Source: an uncultured Verrucomicrobia subdivision 3 bacterium (GTDB lineage: Bacteria > Verrucomicrobiota > Verrucomicrobiae > Limisphaerales > UBA11358). Taken from it: 11,403 bases of DNA. This document shows positions 1-6,158 of this stretch, piece after piece. The DNA lies in assembly GCA_903921455.1 (NCBI GenBank), contig CAIXPZ010000155.1:1-11403 (forward strand), read 5' to 3'. The number at the start of each line of letters is the position of its first letter. Positions within the stretch are counted from its first letter, which is position 1. The translations under genes and the position numbers were made by a program. The notes beneath the pieces are model-generated. The model was not told where the DNA came from. It saw only the letters and a list, made by a program, of their open reading frames with translations, and ran no database searches.

Positions 1-60
1 GCCGCCAGCCCCCCTCGGGGGGCTGTTCCTCTTCTTCTCTACTATCGTTTGTTCATTCAT
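1..60 (-). CDS. Possible N-terminus of a gene running off the left edge
   Basis: Reading leftward from an ATG at 60, 20 codons are open to the window edge (begins MNEQTIVEKKRN, then SPPRGAGG). The support is a strong Shine-Dalgarno sequence on the minus strand (AGAGGAG, ending 7 nt before the ATG, around 68-74). The product cannot be named from 20 residues; a charged, then Pro/Gly-rich N-terminus is all that is visible. Twenty open codons alone are weak evidence. The same bases also form a GC-rich hairpin (7-24) that could instead be a plus-strand terminator, and the two readings compete. Confidence 0.4.
   Translation of the reverse strand, partial: MNEQTIVEKKRNSPPRGAGG
7..40 (+). terminator. 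Possible rho-independent terminator
   Basis: AGCCCCC-CTCG-GGGGGCT is a perfect 7-bp GC stem with a tetraloop at 7-24. On the plus strand it is followed by a pyrimidine-rich tract with only interrupted T runs (25-40). It would end a plus-strand gene lying left of the window. The tail is not a clean T run, and the same bases may encode part of a minus-strand gene, so this is tentative. Confidence 0.3.
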
Positions 61-156
61 GTTAACACTCCTCTATCATTGGAGTGTCAACCAATTAACT
101 CGTTAAATCAGTCTCACGATCTGGTAGCTAGGACAGTGAAGGGACACTAGCTCACC
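61..156 (+). promoter_or_regulatory. Leader region with two stem-loops
   Basis: Between the left-edge ORF and the small ORF at 162 there are two inverted repeats. The first pairs ACACTCC (65-71) with GGAGTGT (81-87) and extends by GTT/AAC (61-63 with 89-91) after one mismatch. The second pairs AGCTAG (126-131) with CTAGCT (147-152) and extends by GGT/ACC around a bulged C. Neither is followed by a T run, so they look like leader structures or protein-binding sites rather than terminators. The first hairpin contains the Shine-Dalgarno sequence of the possible minus-strand gene. No convincing -10/-35 pair was found here. Confidence 0.35.
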
Positions 157-161
157 CAAGA

Positions 162-389
162 TTGTATCAATCAATTCCAGGCATCAACAATCTCCAGACC
201 GGTCCGCAAACGACAGCGCCAACCGCTACTACGAGTCTGGGTGGAATGCTTAGTGTTGCCGCTAGCGCAGCTATAAGCGCTTTAGCAAACGCGCCTGCAG
301 ATGTGGCCACAGCTGCCGCAAATATGAACAGCGGAATTACAGCTGCAGCAGGCAAGCTTTTGGGTTCAAGTAAACTGGAAACAGAATAA
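162..389 (+). CDS. Small Ala/Thr-rich hypothetical protein
   Basis: A 75-codon frame starting at TTG (162), or a 47-codon frame starting at the internal ATG (246). The first part is Thr/Pro/Gln-rich. The second half is a small-residue, Ala-rich stretch (for example SVAASAAISALANAPADVA) that could form a helix; it ends with a short charged tail. No Shine-Dalgarno sequence stands out for either start, and the frame is open upstream only to a TAG at 129-131. It lies 11 nt before the exported coiled-coil gene at 401, in the same orientation and with the same AT-rich base use, so the two may be co-transcribed. I recognise no family. It could be a non-coding leader by chance open in this frame. Confidence 0.35.
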   Translation: MYQSIPGINNLQTGPQTTAPTATTSLGGMLSVAASAAISALANAPADVATAAANMNSGITAAAGKLLGSSKLETE

Positions 390-400
390 TAATAAAGATT

Positions 401-1423
401 ATGAAAATTAAATTGCCAAATAAAATGGGCTTGTTCGTTGGTGTAATTACATTATTCGGAATATTCTTTGACGCCTTATCACAAACAACAAATTCACAAA
501 CGCAAACGATTCCACAAGTTCCAGGTTGGCTGACCTCCGGTAAACTACAGCAACAGTTACAAGAAAAACACGACCAACTCTTAACCGTGCGGGATCAACT
601 TAACGCGCATGTGATTGCCCATAACGCAAAATGTAGTTCGTATGAAATTGGGTCAGCTTTGGAATCAGAATGCCTCAAAGAGGCAGCCCAGATAGAAACC
701 GAACGGGCAAATTATCGGGCAATGAAGAAGGAATTTATCAATACCATTGATTCTCTGACGAAAGAGCGCGATGCCGAGATTGATGCCAAGCTGGAAAAGA
801 TCGACGAACAGGTGGAGGTTCTTCAACAAGCATTACGCGGGTTAAATGACTCGATGAAACTCGATGCGGATCAGCGCAAAGAATGGGAAAATAAGAGCAC
901 CAAGGCTAGTTATGATGCTTGGGTGCTGGCCAGCGGCATGGCGCTTGATAAACTTAGCACAACCTACAAAGGTCAATTAGAGGAAGCTGATGCAGAGGTA
1001 AAAAGCTGCGTGGATAAACTTACCGGCACCACAGATCCAGATCGTCGAGAACAGTTGCACACCGCATTTTCAATTTTGGAAAGAAACAAACAACAAATCC
1101 AAGCCGTTGTGGACTCTACCGAACGTGCAAAAATTGAATTTAAGGCGCTCAAAAGCTTAGCAAGTGATTCGGAATCAAAACCGAATCCTATTGAAACCGC
1201 ATTTAGTTTGGCGAATAGCCTTAAAGTTGTGCCACCTTGGGCGAGTGCAACAAAAACCGCAGTCGATGCATGGTATGATGTGGCAGTCCAAGCGGTGAGT
1301 GTGCAACACATTGGCGCATTAAACGCTCATTCAGATGACTATTTGAAAAACGTCAATATTCTGAGCAAAAAACTGGAAGCCACTGTAAAACAGAAAAAAG
1401 CCTTGGAGGCATTAAAAAATTAA
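401..1423 (+). CDS. Exported coiled-coil protein of unknown function
   Basis: 340 residues. The N-terminus (MKIKLPNKMGLFVGVITLFGIFF, then DALS-Q) reads as a signal peptide: Lys-rich start, hydrophobic core about residues 9-23, possible cleavage near ALS|QT. The mature protein is almost all charged helix. Heptad-like Leu/Ile/Lys/Glu patterns run over about residues 48-165 and again about 185-245, with a C-terminal Lys-rich helix (about 318-340). There are only three Cys in the mature chain (one near 61, one near 72, one near 200), so disulfides are possible. No enzymatic motif is visible. It starts at ATG 401 just after the small ORF, with only a weak AAAGA-type ribosome site. Its codon use is AT-rich, unlike the GC-rich gene that follows 13 nt later. 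I do not recognise a family; a periplasmic or surface scaffold is a guess. Confidence 0.75.
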   Translation: MKIKLPNKMGLFVGVITLFGIFFDALSQTTNSQTQTIPQVPGWLTSGKLQQQLQEKHDQLLTVRDQLNAHVIAHNAKCSSYEIGSALESECLKEAAQIETERANYRAMKKEFINTIDSLTKERDAEIDAKLEKIDEQVEVLQQALRGLNDSMKLDADQRKEWENKSTKASYDAWVLASGMALDKLSTTYKGQLEEADAEVKSCVDKLTGTTDPDRREQLHTAFSILERNKQQIQAVVDSTERAKIEFKALKSLASDSESKPNPIETAFSLANSLKVVPPWASATKTAVDAWYDVAVQAVSVQHIGALNAHSDDYLKNVNILSKKLEATVKQKKALEALKN

Positions 1424-1436
1424 TGACCAAATAAAT

Positions 1437-2147
1437 ATGAAAATGAAAACAATGATTCCACCATTCGCCGCCCGTCTGGCGGTCTTGAGCCTTTTCATCG
1501 CCGTCATCGCGTCCGCCGCTGGCATCCCCGAACCCGGCTTGGTGATGTATGGCGCGGTGCACAACACCGCCGCCGGCAACGCGCGGCTCATCACCGGCAC
1601 GCTCACCTGGACCATCACGCCCGCCAGCGGTGCGCCCGTCTCCGTCAATACACCGCTGACGGACATCAGCGGCCAGTATTCCTACGCGCTGCGCGTGCCG
1701 TTTGAATCCGTGGTCGGCAGCAGCACGCTCTCGCCCAACACACTGCCCTTGAACAGCGCCACCACCAGCTATACCCGCACCAACGTCTTTCTGACCGTGA
1801 ACGGCACGAATTATCCCGCCACCATCACCGCGCCCGCCATCGGCAACTTCACCTTCAACACCGCCACGCGCGGTCAGATGGCGGCAGTGGATTTGACGAT
1901 AAACGCCCCGGGCGTATCCAGCGCGGCTAGTGTTGCTCCGTCCTTCGCATCCGCCACCCGCATGTCCAACGGCCAATTTTGTCTGACGATGAATGGAAAT
2001 ATCGGCCAGAACTACACACTATTGGCGTCAACCGATCTGGTAACTTGGACAACCGTGACGGTCTTCGTCTGTTCGAACTCGTCCACCGTGCTTTACGATC
2101 CGGCCTCGACCAACTATCCCCGCCGCTTTTACAAGATCGGCCCATAA
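1437..2147 (+). CDS. Secreted verrucomicrobial-type beta-sandwich protein
   Basis: 236 residues with a clear signal peptide (hydrophobic stretch about residues 10-28, cleavage near ASAAG|IP). Residues about 29-160 form a Thr/Ser/Asn-rich, beta-type domain beginning IPEPGLVMYG. Residues about 180-236 form a short C-terminal module with the pattern LTMNGN.GQNYTLLASTDL..W followed by YDPAS and RFYK. From memory of the family, such C-terminal modules recur on many exported proteins of Pedosphaera-like Verrucomicrobiota, where they may serve in surface sorting or carbohydrate association; the function is not established here. The start at ATG 1437 is followed by in-frame ATGs at 1443 and 1452; no strong ribosome site separates them. 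The base composition switches from AT-rich to GC-rich within the first codons of this gene. Confidence 0.8.
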   Translation: MKMKTMIPPFAARLAVLSLFIAVIASAAGIPEPGLVMYGAVHNTAAGNARLITGTLTWTITPASGAPVSVNTPLTDISGQYSYALRVPFESVVGSSTLSPNTLPLNSATTSYTRTNVFLTVNGTNYPATITAPAIGNFTFNTATRGQMAAVDLTINAPGVSSAASVAPSFASATRMSNGQFCLTMNGNIGQNYTLLASTDLVTWTTVTVFVCSNSSTVLYDPASTNYPRRFYKIGP

Positions 2148-2215
2148 AGACGCTTTTTAGATTGCCGACGCACAGACCCCAGAGGCTGGCGAGTCTAGCT
2201 CAAGCGTTTTGCCGA

Positions 2216-2236
2216 TAGTAGAAAAGAAGCCTACTA
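2216..2236 (-). terminator. Weak hairpin after the minus-strand cassette
   Basis: TAGTAG (2216-2221) and CTACTA (2231-2236) form a 6-bp stem around a 9-nt loop, directly after the stop codon of the minus-strand gene at 2239. The loop is rich in T on the minus strand. It is a weak stem without a trailing T run. The remainder of 2148-2215 shows nothing I can name. Confidence 0.3.
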
Positions 2237-2238
2237 GT

Positions 2239-3180
2239 TCAGGCGGTGTCTGTCTTTACGATAACTCGAGTTACGACAATATCTCCGGTAGCGGTTACAT
2301 TGACTCGGCTAGATGTGGAGGCGACCCGAAGACAAGCAACTTCGGGAAACCGCATCGCGACGAGGATTGATGCCAACACATGTGGCTTTGGCCCCATCGG
2401 AATGAGAGTTATTTCGCCATCCGGTCTATGGGGGGCAATTACTTCGGCGAGACTCCGGTACGATGCTTCGACACTAGCTAGCGGCAGATCTAAAAGCGCT
2501 TTTGTCTTTGGGTTGTTAATGAGTTCCTTGTTATACTCCTTGGTTTTCGTAACATATTCTTCTGACGAGCCGGGCGATGCCAAAAAGGCGTAAACGGTAT
2601 CCGCCTCAAGGTGGTCGAGCACGCAAAGCGCAGCCAAACCGTGGAATCCGAGACCAAAAACAGCCACTGATTCACGCAAACGATACGCCCTGCCTTCACA
2701 GCCAGGAATTGAGATCATATCTCGGATGACGAATGGCTTCTTCTCTTCTTCGTATTTACCCATGGCATAAATGAAGTCGATGACCACAGTCTTAGTGGAC
2801 GCCGCAAATCGGGCCCAGTTTAGAACTGCTGTATACCACAAGCGTGACATTGAGGAGTAATCGACGAGAATGTGAATCGGACGATCTAAGGAATTGGTAT
2901 GCAAGTGAAGGTGTTCATAAATCGGCTTCTCGTCGTCACCACTAAGGGGTATTGGGGCGCACTTCCACTTCTCCACAAAGGTAGCATCATTGCGCGCTCT
3001 GTTATCACATTTTGCTTCTTCCGTGAAGCCAAATACAAGCGGGTTGGCGACTGTGCTTGGATTGATAAGGCTGGGCACATGAACACACCTCGACTCAAAG
3101 CCGCTGGCAAACAAGCACACATCGTAGTGCATCGCGCCTACGGCTTCCAAATCGCCATCCAATACACGAATCGATGTCAT
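2239..3180 (-). CDS. Unknown alpha/beta protein, second gene of a two-gene cassette
   Basis: 313 residues, complete. The start ATG (3178-3180) overlaps the stop of the upstream ORF in an ATGA, so the pair is translationally coupled. Alternating hydrophobic strands and helices suggest a soluble Rossmann-like alpha/beta fold: a first strand ending in LFASGFESRC (residues 23-32), a second ending in LVDYSSMSRLW (105-115), then FGLGFHGLAAL (175-185) and a last strand ending in LIPMGPKPHVLAS (259-271). The conserved-looking polar clusters after strands (S26/E29/R31, D107-S109-S110-R113, K265-H267) look like a nucleotide- or ligand-binding site. There is no signal peptide or membrane segment. I have the impression of having seen this type next to ATPases in bacterial defence-like cassettes, but cannot name the family. 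Its neighbours (truncated partner, integrase remnant) fit an accessory, mobile origin. Confidence 0.75.
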   Translation of the reverse strand: MTSIRVLDGDLEAVGAMHYDVCLFASGFESRCVHVPSLINPSTVANPLVFGFTEEAKCDNRARNDATFVEKWKCAPIPLSGDDEKPIYEHLHLHTNSLDRPIHILVDYSSMSRLWYTAVLNWARFAASTKTVVIDFIYAMGKYEEEKKPFVIRDMISIPGCEGRAYRLRESVAVFGLGFHGLAALCVLDHLEADTVYAFLASPGSSEEYVTKTKEYNKELINNPKTKALLDLPLASVEASYRSLAEVIAPHRPDGEITLIPMGPKPHVLASILVAMRFPEVACLRVASTSSRVNVTATGDIVVTRVIVKTDTA

Positions 3181-3638
3181 GATGCGCCTTCCTCGTTAAA
3201 AAGTGGAAGCTGGCTAGGATCTGACGCCGAAGGCATTTTCGCCTGTTGTCGCTGTGACTCTTTGTCCTGGAGAATTGTGGCTAAACTCGCAGCTTTACCC
3301 CGTCTCGGCAGCAGCAGGAAGTGTGGAGCAAATGCGTAGGCCAAGTGAAACGTTCCTTCTCGCCACGGCATCTCATCTGGATTTCCAGAACCCACGTTCG
3401 GATGCAGAAGCCCATGACCCACCGCAACGCACATGAGCTTCCAGTGTTCATCAGATACGTTCTTGTCAAGCGTCACCGAGGTAACTTGGTCTGTCGTCAA
3501 CGGCTTTTTGTGTAGGTTTGCGTGCATGTAGTCGCCCAAAAGGCAAAGAAAGGCGTGCAATGCGGGACCTACTACCGGGAAACTGCGATACTGGTTCAGT
3601 GTGTTGGTGGATATGCAAGCCTCTGCAACACGCAGCAA
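3177..3638 (-). pseudogene. C-terminal part of a larger gene, 5'-truncated
   Basis: An open frame of 153 codons if read from TTG at 3638; an in-frame stop lies at 3654-3656. No ATG occurs until about codon 37 and no ribosome site precedes the TTG, although the sequence already looks like folded protein (SFPVVGPALHAFLCLLGDY). Recognisable patches are GHGLLHPNVG, NPDEMP and FHLAYAFAPHF, followed by a polar linker tail. The 5' part overlaps the beginning of an integrase remnant on the opposite strand (starts at 3613). The likely history is that the gene's N-terminal portion was lost when that element arrived. The 3' end is intact and overlaps the next gene by ATGA. The C-terminal portion of a large ATPase (ORC/CDC6-like AAA type) is one possibility, held at low confidence; it may also be a short intact gene. 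Confidence 0.5.
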
Positions 3639-3996
3639 ACCGCCGGCTTCTGTTTACCAGAAAGTGTTTGATTCACGCAAGCGTCGCGTGTTGGGATTGT
3701 GCCAGCGCAACGGCAAATACTTCGCCAACCTGACCGTTGCCGATAATCTGTGGCGCAAATCCTCCCAGTGATTGCCGCTGGCGGATGCCGCCTTTACCGA
3801 TGCCAAAGCGGATTATAATCGCCTGCGGGTGGAGCGGGACAACGACCGCCTCCGCCCCTTTGGATTGACCCCCACCTTGCGCGATTTTCTTATGGATTCC
3901 TGCAAAAGCCAATTGGCCACCTTCGGCAATCGGGCCTCCTTTCTCAAGAAGGCGGGAAGTGATCTGCAACGCTGGTTGAATAAAATCGGCGCCGTA
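3613..3996 (+). pseudogene. Tyrosine recombinase (integrase) N-terminal remnant
   Basis: From ATG 3613 the frame reads MQASATRSKPPASVYQKVFD, then a basic, beta-type stretch (SRKRRVLGLCQRNGKYFANL) up to an in-frame TGA at 3769-3771. It continues in the same frame with AKADYNRLRVERDNDRLRPF and a SAM-like helical block (TLRDFLMDS...LATFGNR...LKKAGSDLQRWLNKIG). From memory of the family, this is the N-terminal arm plus core-binding domain of phage-type integrases common in Verrucomicrobiota; the TGA replaces what is probably a Trp codon (TGG). Family resemblance is lost after about 3996. The catalytic domain with its R-H-R-Y residues is absent, so this is an inactive fragment about one third of the usual length. 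The frame stays open into the next gene by chance. Confidence 0.65.
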
Positions 3997-4187
3997 CCTG
4001 CCATGGATGAGCATCAATCGGCGCAGGAGCGGGTCAGCAATCCCGCGCTGGTCTGGTTGCGTAGCGCGGTTCTGCCAATCAACGATACCGGCAATCTCAA
4101 GCGGGCACTGACTGCCAAGGTTCTCAACACAATCTGTGACAGTGCAATATTGCGATTCTCATCGTTTTTCCACTTGCAATATATATG
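3997..4187. other. Unassigned stretch between integrase remnant and operator
   Basis: This stretch is open in the plus frame shared by the integrase remnant and the downstream membrane gene, but the implied peptide resembles neither. The last 50 bases (about 4140-4187) are AT-rich and end in a TATATA-like block at 4180-4187. This would suit the promoter of the downstream operon, though I find no well-spaced -35 partner. Otherwise I see nothing in it. Confidence 0.4.
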
Positions 4188-4202
4188 CTTTGCCATGCAA
4201 AG
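4188..4202. promoter_or_regulatory. 15-bp palindromic operator, site 1
   Basis: CTTTGC-CAT-GCAAAG is a perfect 6+3+6 inverted repeat that ends 7 nt before the ATG at 4210. A near-identical palindrome occupies the same position before ispH (5188-5202); the shared pattern is CTTTGY-NNN-RCAAAG followed by T. Its position on top of the transcription/translation start region, and a winged-helix regulator encoded in the operon it precedes, make it a likely autoregulatory operator. Binding itself is inferred. Confidence 0.7.
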
Positions 4203-4209
4203 TGTATGG

Positions 4210-4842
4210 ATGGAAACAAAATGGGCCGTTGATAATCTCCAGACCATCCGCACCTTGATGGAGCGTTCCGCGCTTTACCGCCGGGCGCTGGCGCCCATCA
4301 TGATCCTTGCCGGCACCACCGGAATTGCCGCCGGGCTGACCGGATGGCTTTGCCGGATCGAAACCAACCGGGGATTTGTTTGCCTGTGGATGTTCACGGC
4401 CATCATTTCACTCGCGGGCTCCTTGTTTCTGATGCGCCGTCAGGCATTGAAAGATTCCGAGGCATTCTGGTCGCCACCGACCCGCCGCGTTTGTCAGGCA
4501 TTATTGCCTGCCTTCTTTGTTGGTTTGGTGATGGCTTGCCTTGTTCTGGTTTTCATCTCCGGTCCCGGGGGCGAGGGGATTGAACTTATATTGGTCATCC
4601 TCTGGGTGTTGTTTTATGGCTGCGCCGTCCATGCGGCCGGCTTTTTTATGCCTCGGGGCATTCGCTGGCTGGGCTGGATTTTCGTAATAGTTGGTTGTGC
4701 TCTCCTCAGCTCCTTGAGCTTAGGGGCACATTGGGTCGATCATATGCAACCGAACCTGCTGATGGGGGGAATCTTTGGCGGCCTCCACCTTGCCTACGGC
4801 ATTTATCTTTTCTTTACGGAGCAGAAAACTCCAACCGTGTGA
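4210..4842 (+). CDS. Six-helix membrane protein, partner of the winged-helix regulator
   Basis: 210 residues starting at ATG 4210 (METKWAVDNLQTIRTLMERS). I chose this over ATG 4195 because 4195 lies inside the operator palindrome, and the sequence from 4210 is what I remember as the start of this family. A short cytoplasmic amphipathic N-terminus precedes about six hydrophobic segments, near residues 25-46, 53-73, 91-113, 119-141, 146-165 and 178-198. The loop after segment 2 carries RRQALKDSEAFWSPPTRRV, which looks conserved. There is no enzymatic motif. The gene overlaps the regulator by 4 nt (GTGA), so the two are made together. In Verrucomicrobiota and Acidobacteriota such pairs recur, which suggests the membrane protein senses a signal or is the main target of the regulator; the function is unknown. 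The frame is open far upstream only because of the integrase remnant. Confidence 0.8.
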   Translation: METKWAVDNLQTIRTLMERSALYRRALAPIMILAGTTGIAAGLTGWLCRIETNRGFVCLWMFTAIISLAGSLFLMRRQALKDSEAFWSPPTRRVCQALLPAFFVGLVMACLVLVFISGPGGEGIELILVILWVLFYGCAVHAAGFFMPRGIRWLGWIFVIVGCALLSSLSLGAHWVDHMQPNLLMGGIFGGLHLAYGIYLFFTEQKTPTV

Positions 4843-5147
4843 ACCCGGATCTTTTTCCCCAGCTCAACCGTGTGATCCACGAGAAAGGGCGGCTGGCCAT
4901 CATGTCGGCACTGGCCGCCGCACCCGAACTTACCTTCACCGAGTTGCGCGACCTGCTGAACATGACGGACGGCAATCTCACCACGCACATCCGCACCCTG
5001 CAACAGGAAGGCTTTGTGTCCGTCGCCAAATCTTACCAGAACAACCGCCCGCTGACCTCCTGCGCGCTTACAGCGGCCGGCCGCAAGGCTTTCGCCCAAT
5101 ACATTGATCTGCTGGATCAGATCGTCCGGCAGAACAAACCCAAATAA
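4839..5147 (+). CDS. Winged-helix transcriptional regulator (HTH_34 type)
   Basis: 102 residues from GTG 4839, which overlaps the TGA of the upstream membrane gene, implying translational coupling. The protein is a single winged helix: helix 1 LNRVIHEKGRLAIMSALAA (residues 9-27), helix 2 TFTELRDLL (32-40), recognition helix TDGNLTTHIRTLQQEGFV (43-60), then a wing with KSYQNNRPLTSCALTAAGR and a C-terminal dimerisation helix (about 78-98). The TDGNL..H...L...G.V pattern is typical of the MarR/ArsR-like 'winged helix DNA-binding domain' family PF13601. No sensor domain or metal-binding cysteine cluster is seen, so input may come from its membrane partner. Its probable targets are the two CTTTGY-NNN-RCAAAG palindromes at 4188 and 5188. 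Length is usual for the family. Confidence 0.9.
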   Translation: MNPDLFPQLNRVIHEKGRLAIMSALAAAPELTFTELRDLLNMTDGNLTTHIRTLQQEGFVSVAKSYQNNRPLTSCALTAAGRKAFAQYIDLLDQIVRQNKPK

Positions 5148-5170
5148 AATAATTCTTTGAACGGAATTCC

Positions 5171-5198
5171 TTGGCCATAGTCTCACGCTTTGTACAAC
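5171..5198 (+). promoter_or_regulatory. Possible promoter of the ispH operon
   Basis: TTGGCC (5171-5176) and TACAAC (5193-5198) match the sigma-70 -35 and -10 boxes at four of six positions each, with a 16-nt spacer. The -10 box lies inside the palindrome at 5188-5202, so a bound regulator would block polymerase. Transcription would then start very close to the ispH ATG, giving a short leader. This is a weak match resting partly on its position. Confidence 0.4.
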
Positions 5199-5202
5199 AA
5201 AG
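5188..5202. promoter_or_regulatory. 15-bp palindromic operator, site 2 (before ispH)
   Basis: CTTTGT-ACA-ACAAAG is a perfect 6+3+6 inverted repeat ending 8 nt before the ispH ATG. It matches site 1 (4188-4202) in half-site sequence, spacing and distance to the start codon. The two sites differ only at the last half-site base pair and the 3-nt centre. It lies 40 nt after the winged-helix regulator gene. Repression of the ispH operon by that regulator is inferred. Confidence 0.7.
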
Positions 5203-5210
5203 TAAAAATC

Positions 5211-6158
5211 ATGAAAATTCATCGCGCGGAACATCTCGGCATGTGCTTTGGCGTTCGTGATGCCATTGCCCTGGCTTTGCAAGAGGCGGCCAGGCATCCC
5301 ATAACCGTCTTAGGCGACCTGGTTCACAACGAAACCGTCCTGGCCCGGTTGCGGTCACAGGGGATCCAGTTCCAGAACGATGCCGGGTCGGTGTCTACGG
5401 CTCGGGTGATGATCACCGCGCATGGCGCCTCGAACCGCAAACTGGCCGAAACGCGTCAACGCGGCTTGCAAGTGATCGAGGCGACTTGTCCGTTGGTTCA
5501 TCTGGCTCATCGCAGCCTGAACACGTTGGTCTGCGATGGGTTTCACCCGGTCATCATCGGCAAGCGCGATCATGTTGAAGTGCGCGGCATGACGGAGGAT
5601 TTGAACCCGTTCGATGTGGTGCTGGACGAGAGCGAAGTGGCCGATTTGACGGAGCGCGAGCGCTTTGGCGTGGTGGCGCAAACGACCCAGCCGATTGAGA
5701 AGGTTCGGCGGCTGGTGCAAGCGCTGCGCGAACGATTTCCGAAGTCGGAGGTGCGGTTCATGGACACGGTCTGCCAGCCGACCAAGCAAAGACAGCATGC
5801 CGCCGCCGATCTTGCCAAACAGTGCGATGTGGTCGTGGTCATCGGCGGCGCCCATAGCAACAACACCCATGAACTGGTCAAATCCTGTTCCCGATTTTGC
5901 GCGCGGGTGCATCATGTCCAGACGGCGGATGACCTGCTCCCGAACTGGTTCAACGCGGATGATACCGTCGGCCTCACGGCGGGCACTTCGACGCCGGATG
6001 TTGTCATTGCCGAAGTCGAGCAACGCCTGAGCGAGCTTGCCGCCGCCTCTTCTCCAAACGCCCAAACCAAGGCGACCTTAGAAATAGGCGCTGCGCCAGC
6101 GAGAGTTTCCCTGGAGCAGGCCGAATCACCCACCGCCAAAGCCCAACTCGTGAAATGA
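5211..6158 (+). CDS. ispH: 4-hydroxy-3-methylbut-2-enyl diphosphate reductase (IspH/LytB)
   Basis: 315 residues from ATG 5211; an earlier in-frame TTG at 5190 lies inside the operator and is rejected. IspH is the last enzyme of the MEP pathway: it reduces HMBPP to IPP and DMAPP with a [4Fe-4S] cluster in the cytoplasm. The three cluster cysteines are C12 (GMCFGV), C93 (EATCPL) and C188 (DTVCQPT). Substrate residues are also visible: H39 (GDLVHNE), H71 (TAHGAS), H121 and catalytic E123 (RDHVEVRG), T158/T159 (AQTTQ), and the GGAHSNNTHEL loop followed by AGTSTPDVVIAEV near the end. Length is normal, with a poorly conserved ~35-residue Ala/Pro-rich tail. It is first in an operon with four membrane proteins, the next starting in an ATGA overlap. 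No other MEP gene is present. Confidence 0.97.
   Translation: MKIHRAEHLGMCFGVRDAIALALQEAARHPITVLGDLVHNETVLARLRSQGIQFQNDAGSVSTARVMITAHGASNRKLAETRQRGLQVIEATCPLVHLAHRSLNTLVCDGFHPVIIGKRDHVEVRGMTEDLNPFDVVLDESEVADLTERERFGVVAQTTQPIEKVRRLVQALRERFPKSEVRFMDTVCQPTKQRQHAAADLAKQCDVVVVIGGAHSNNTHELVKSCSRFCARVHHVQTADDLLPNWFNADDTVGLTAGTSTPDVVIAEVEQRLSELAAASSPNAQTKATLEIGAAPARVSLEQAESPTAKAQLVK

Noticed and set aside
85..90. Minus-strand TTGACA with a 17-nt spacer to TGTTAA
   Set aside because: Such a promoter would start transcription at or after the ATG at 60 and would leave out the ribosome site, so it does not fit the gene.
1353..1976. 207-codon minus-strand frame opposite the secreted protein gene
   Set aside because: Gly/Arg/His-rich shadow of a convincing signal-peptide protein; it also crosses the AT/GC composition boundary without a start signal.
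5190..5210. TTG start for ispH adding seven residues
   Set aside because: It lies inside the operator palindrome, has no ribosome site, and IspH proteins begin near the MKI..A...GMCFGV motif found at ATG 5211.
5355..6065. 236-codon minus-strand frame opposite ispH
   Set aside because: ispH is unambiguous from its three cluster cysteines; the antisense frame has no family features.
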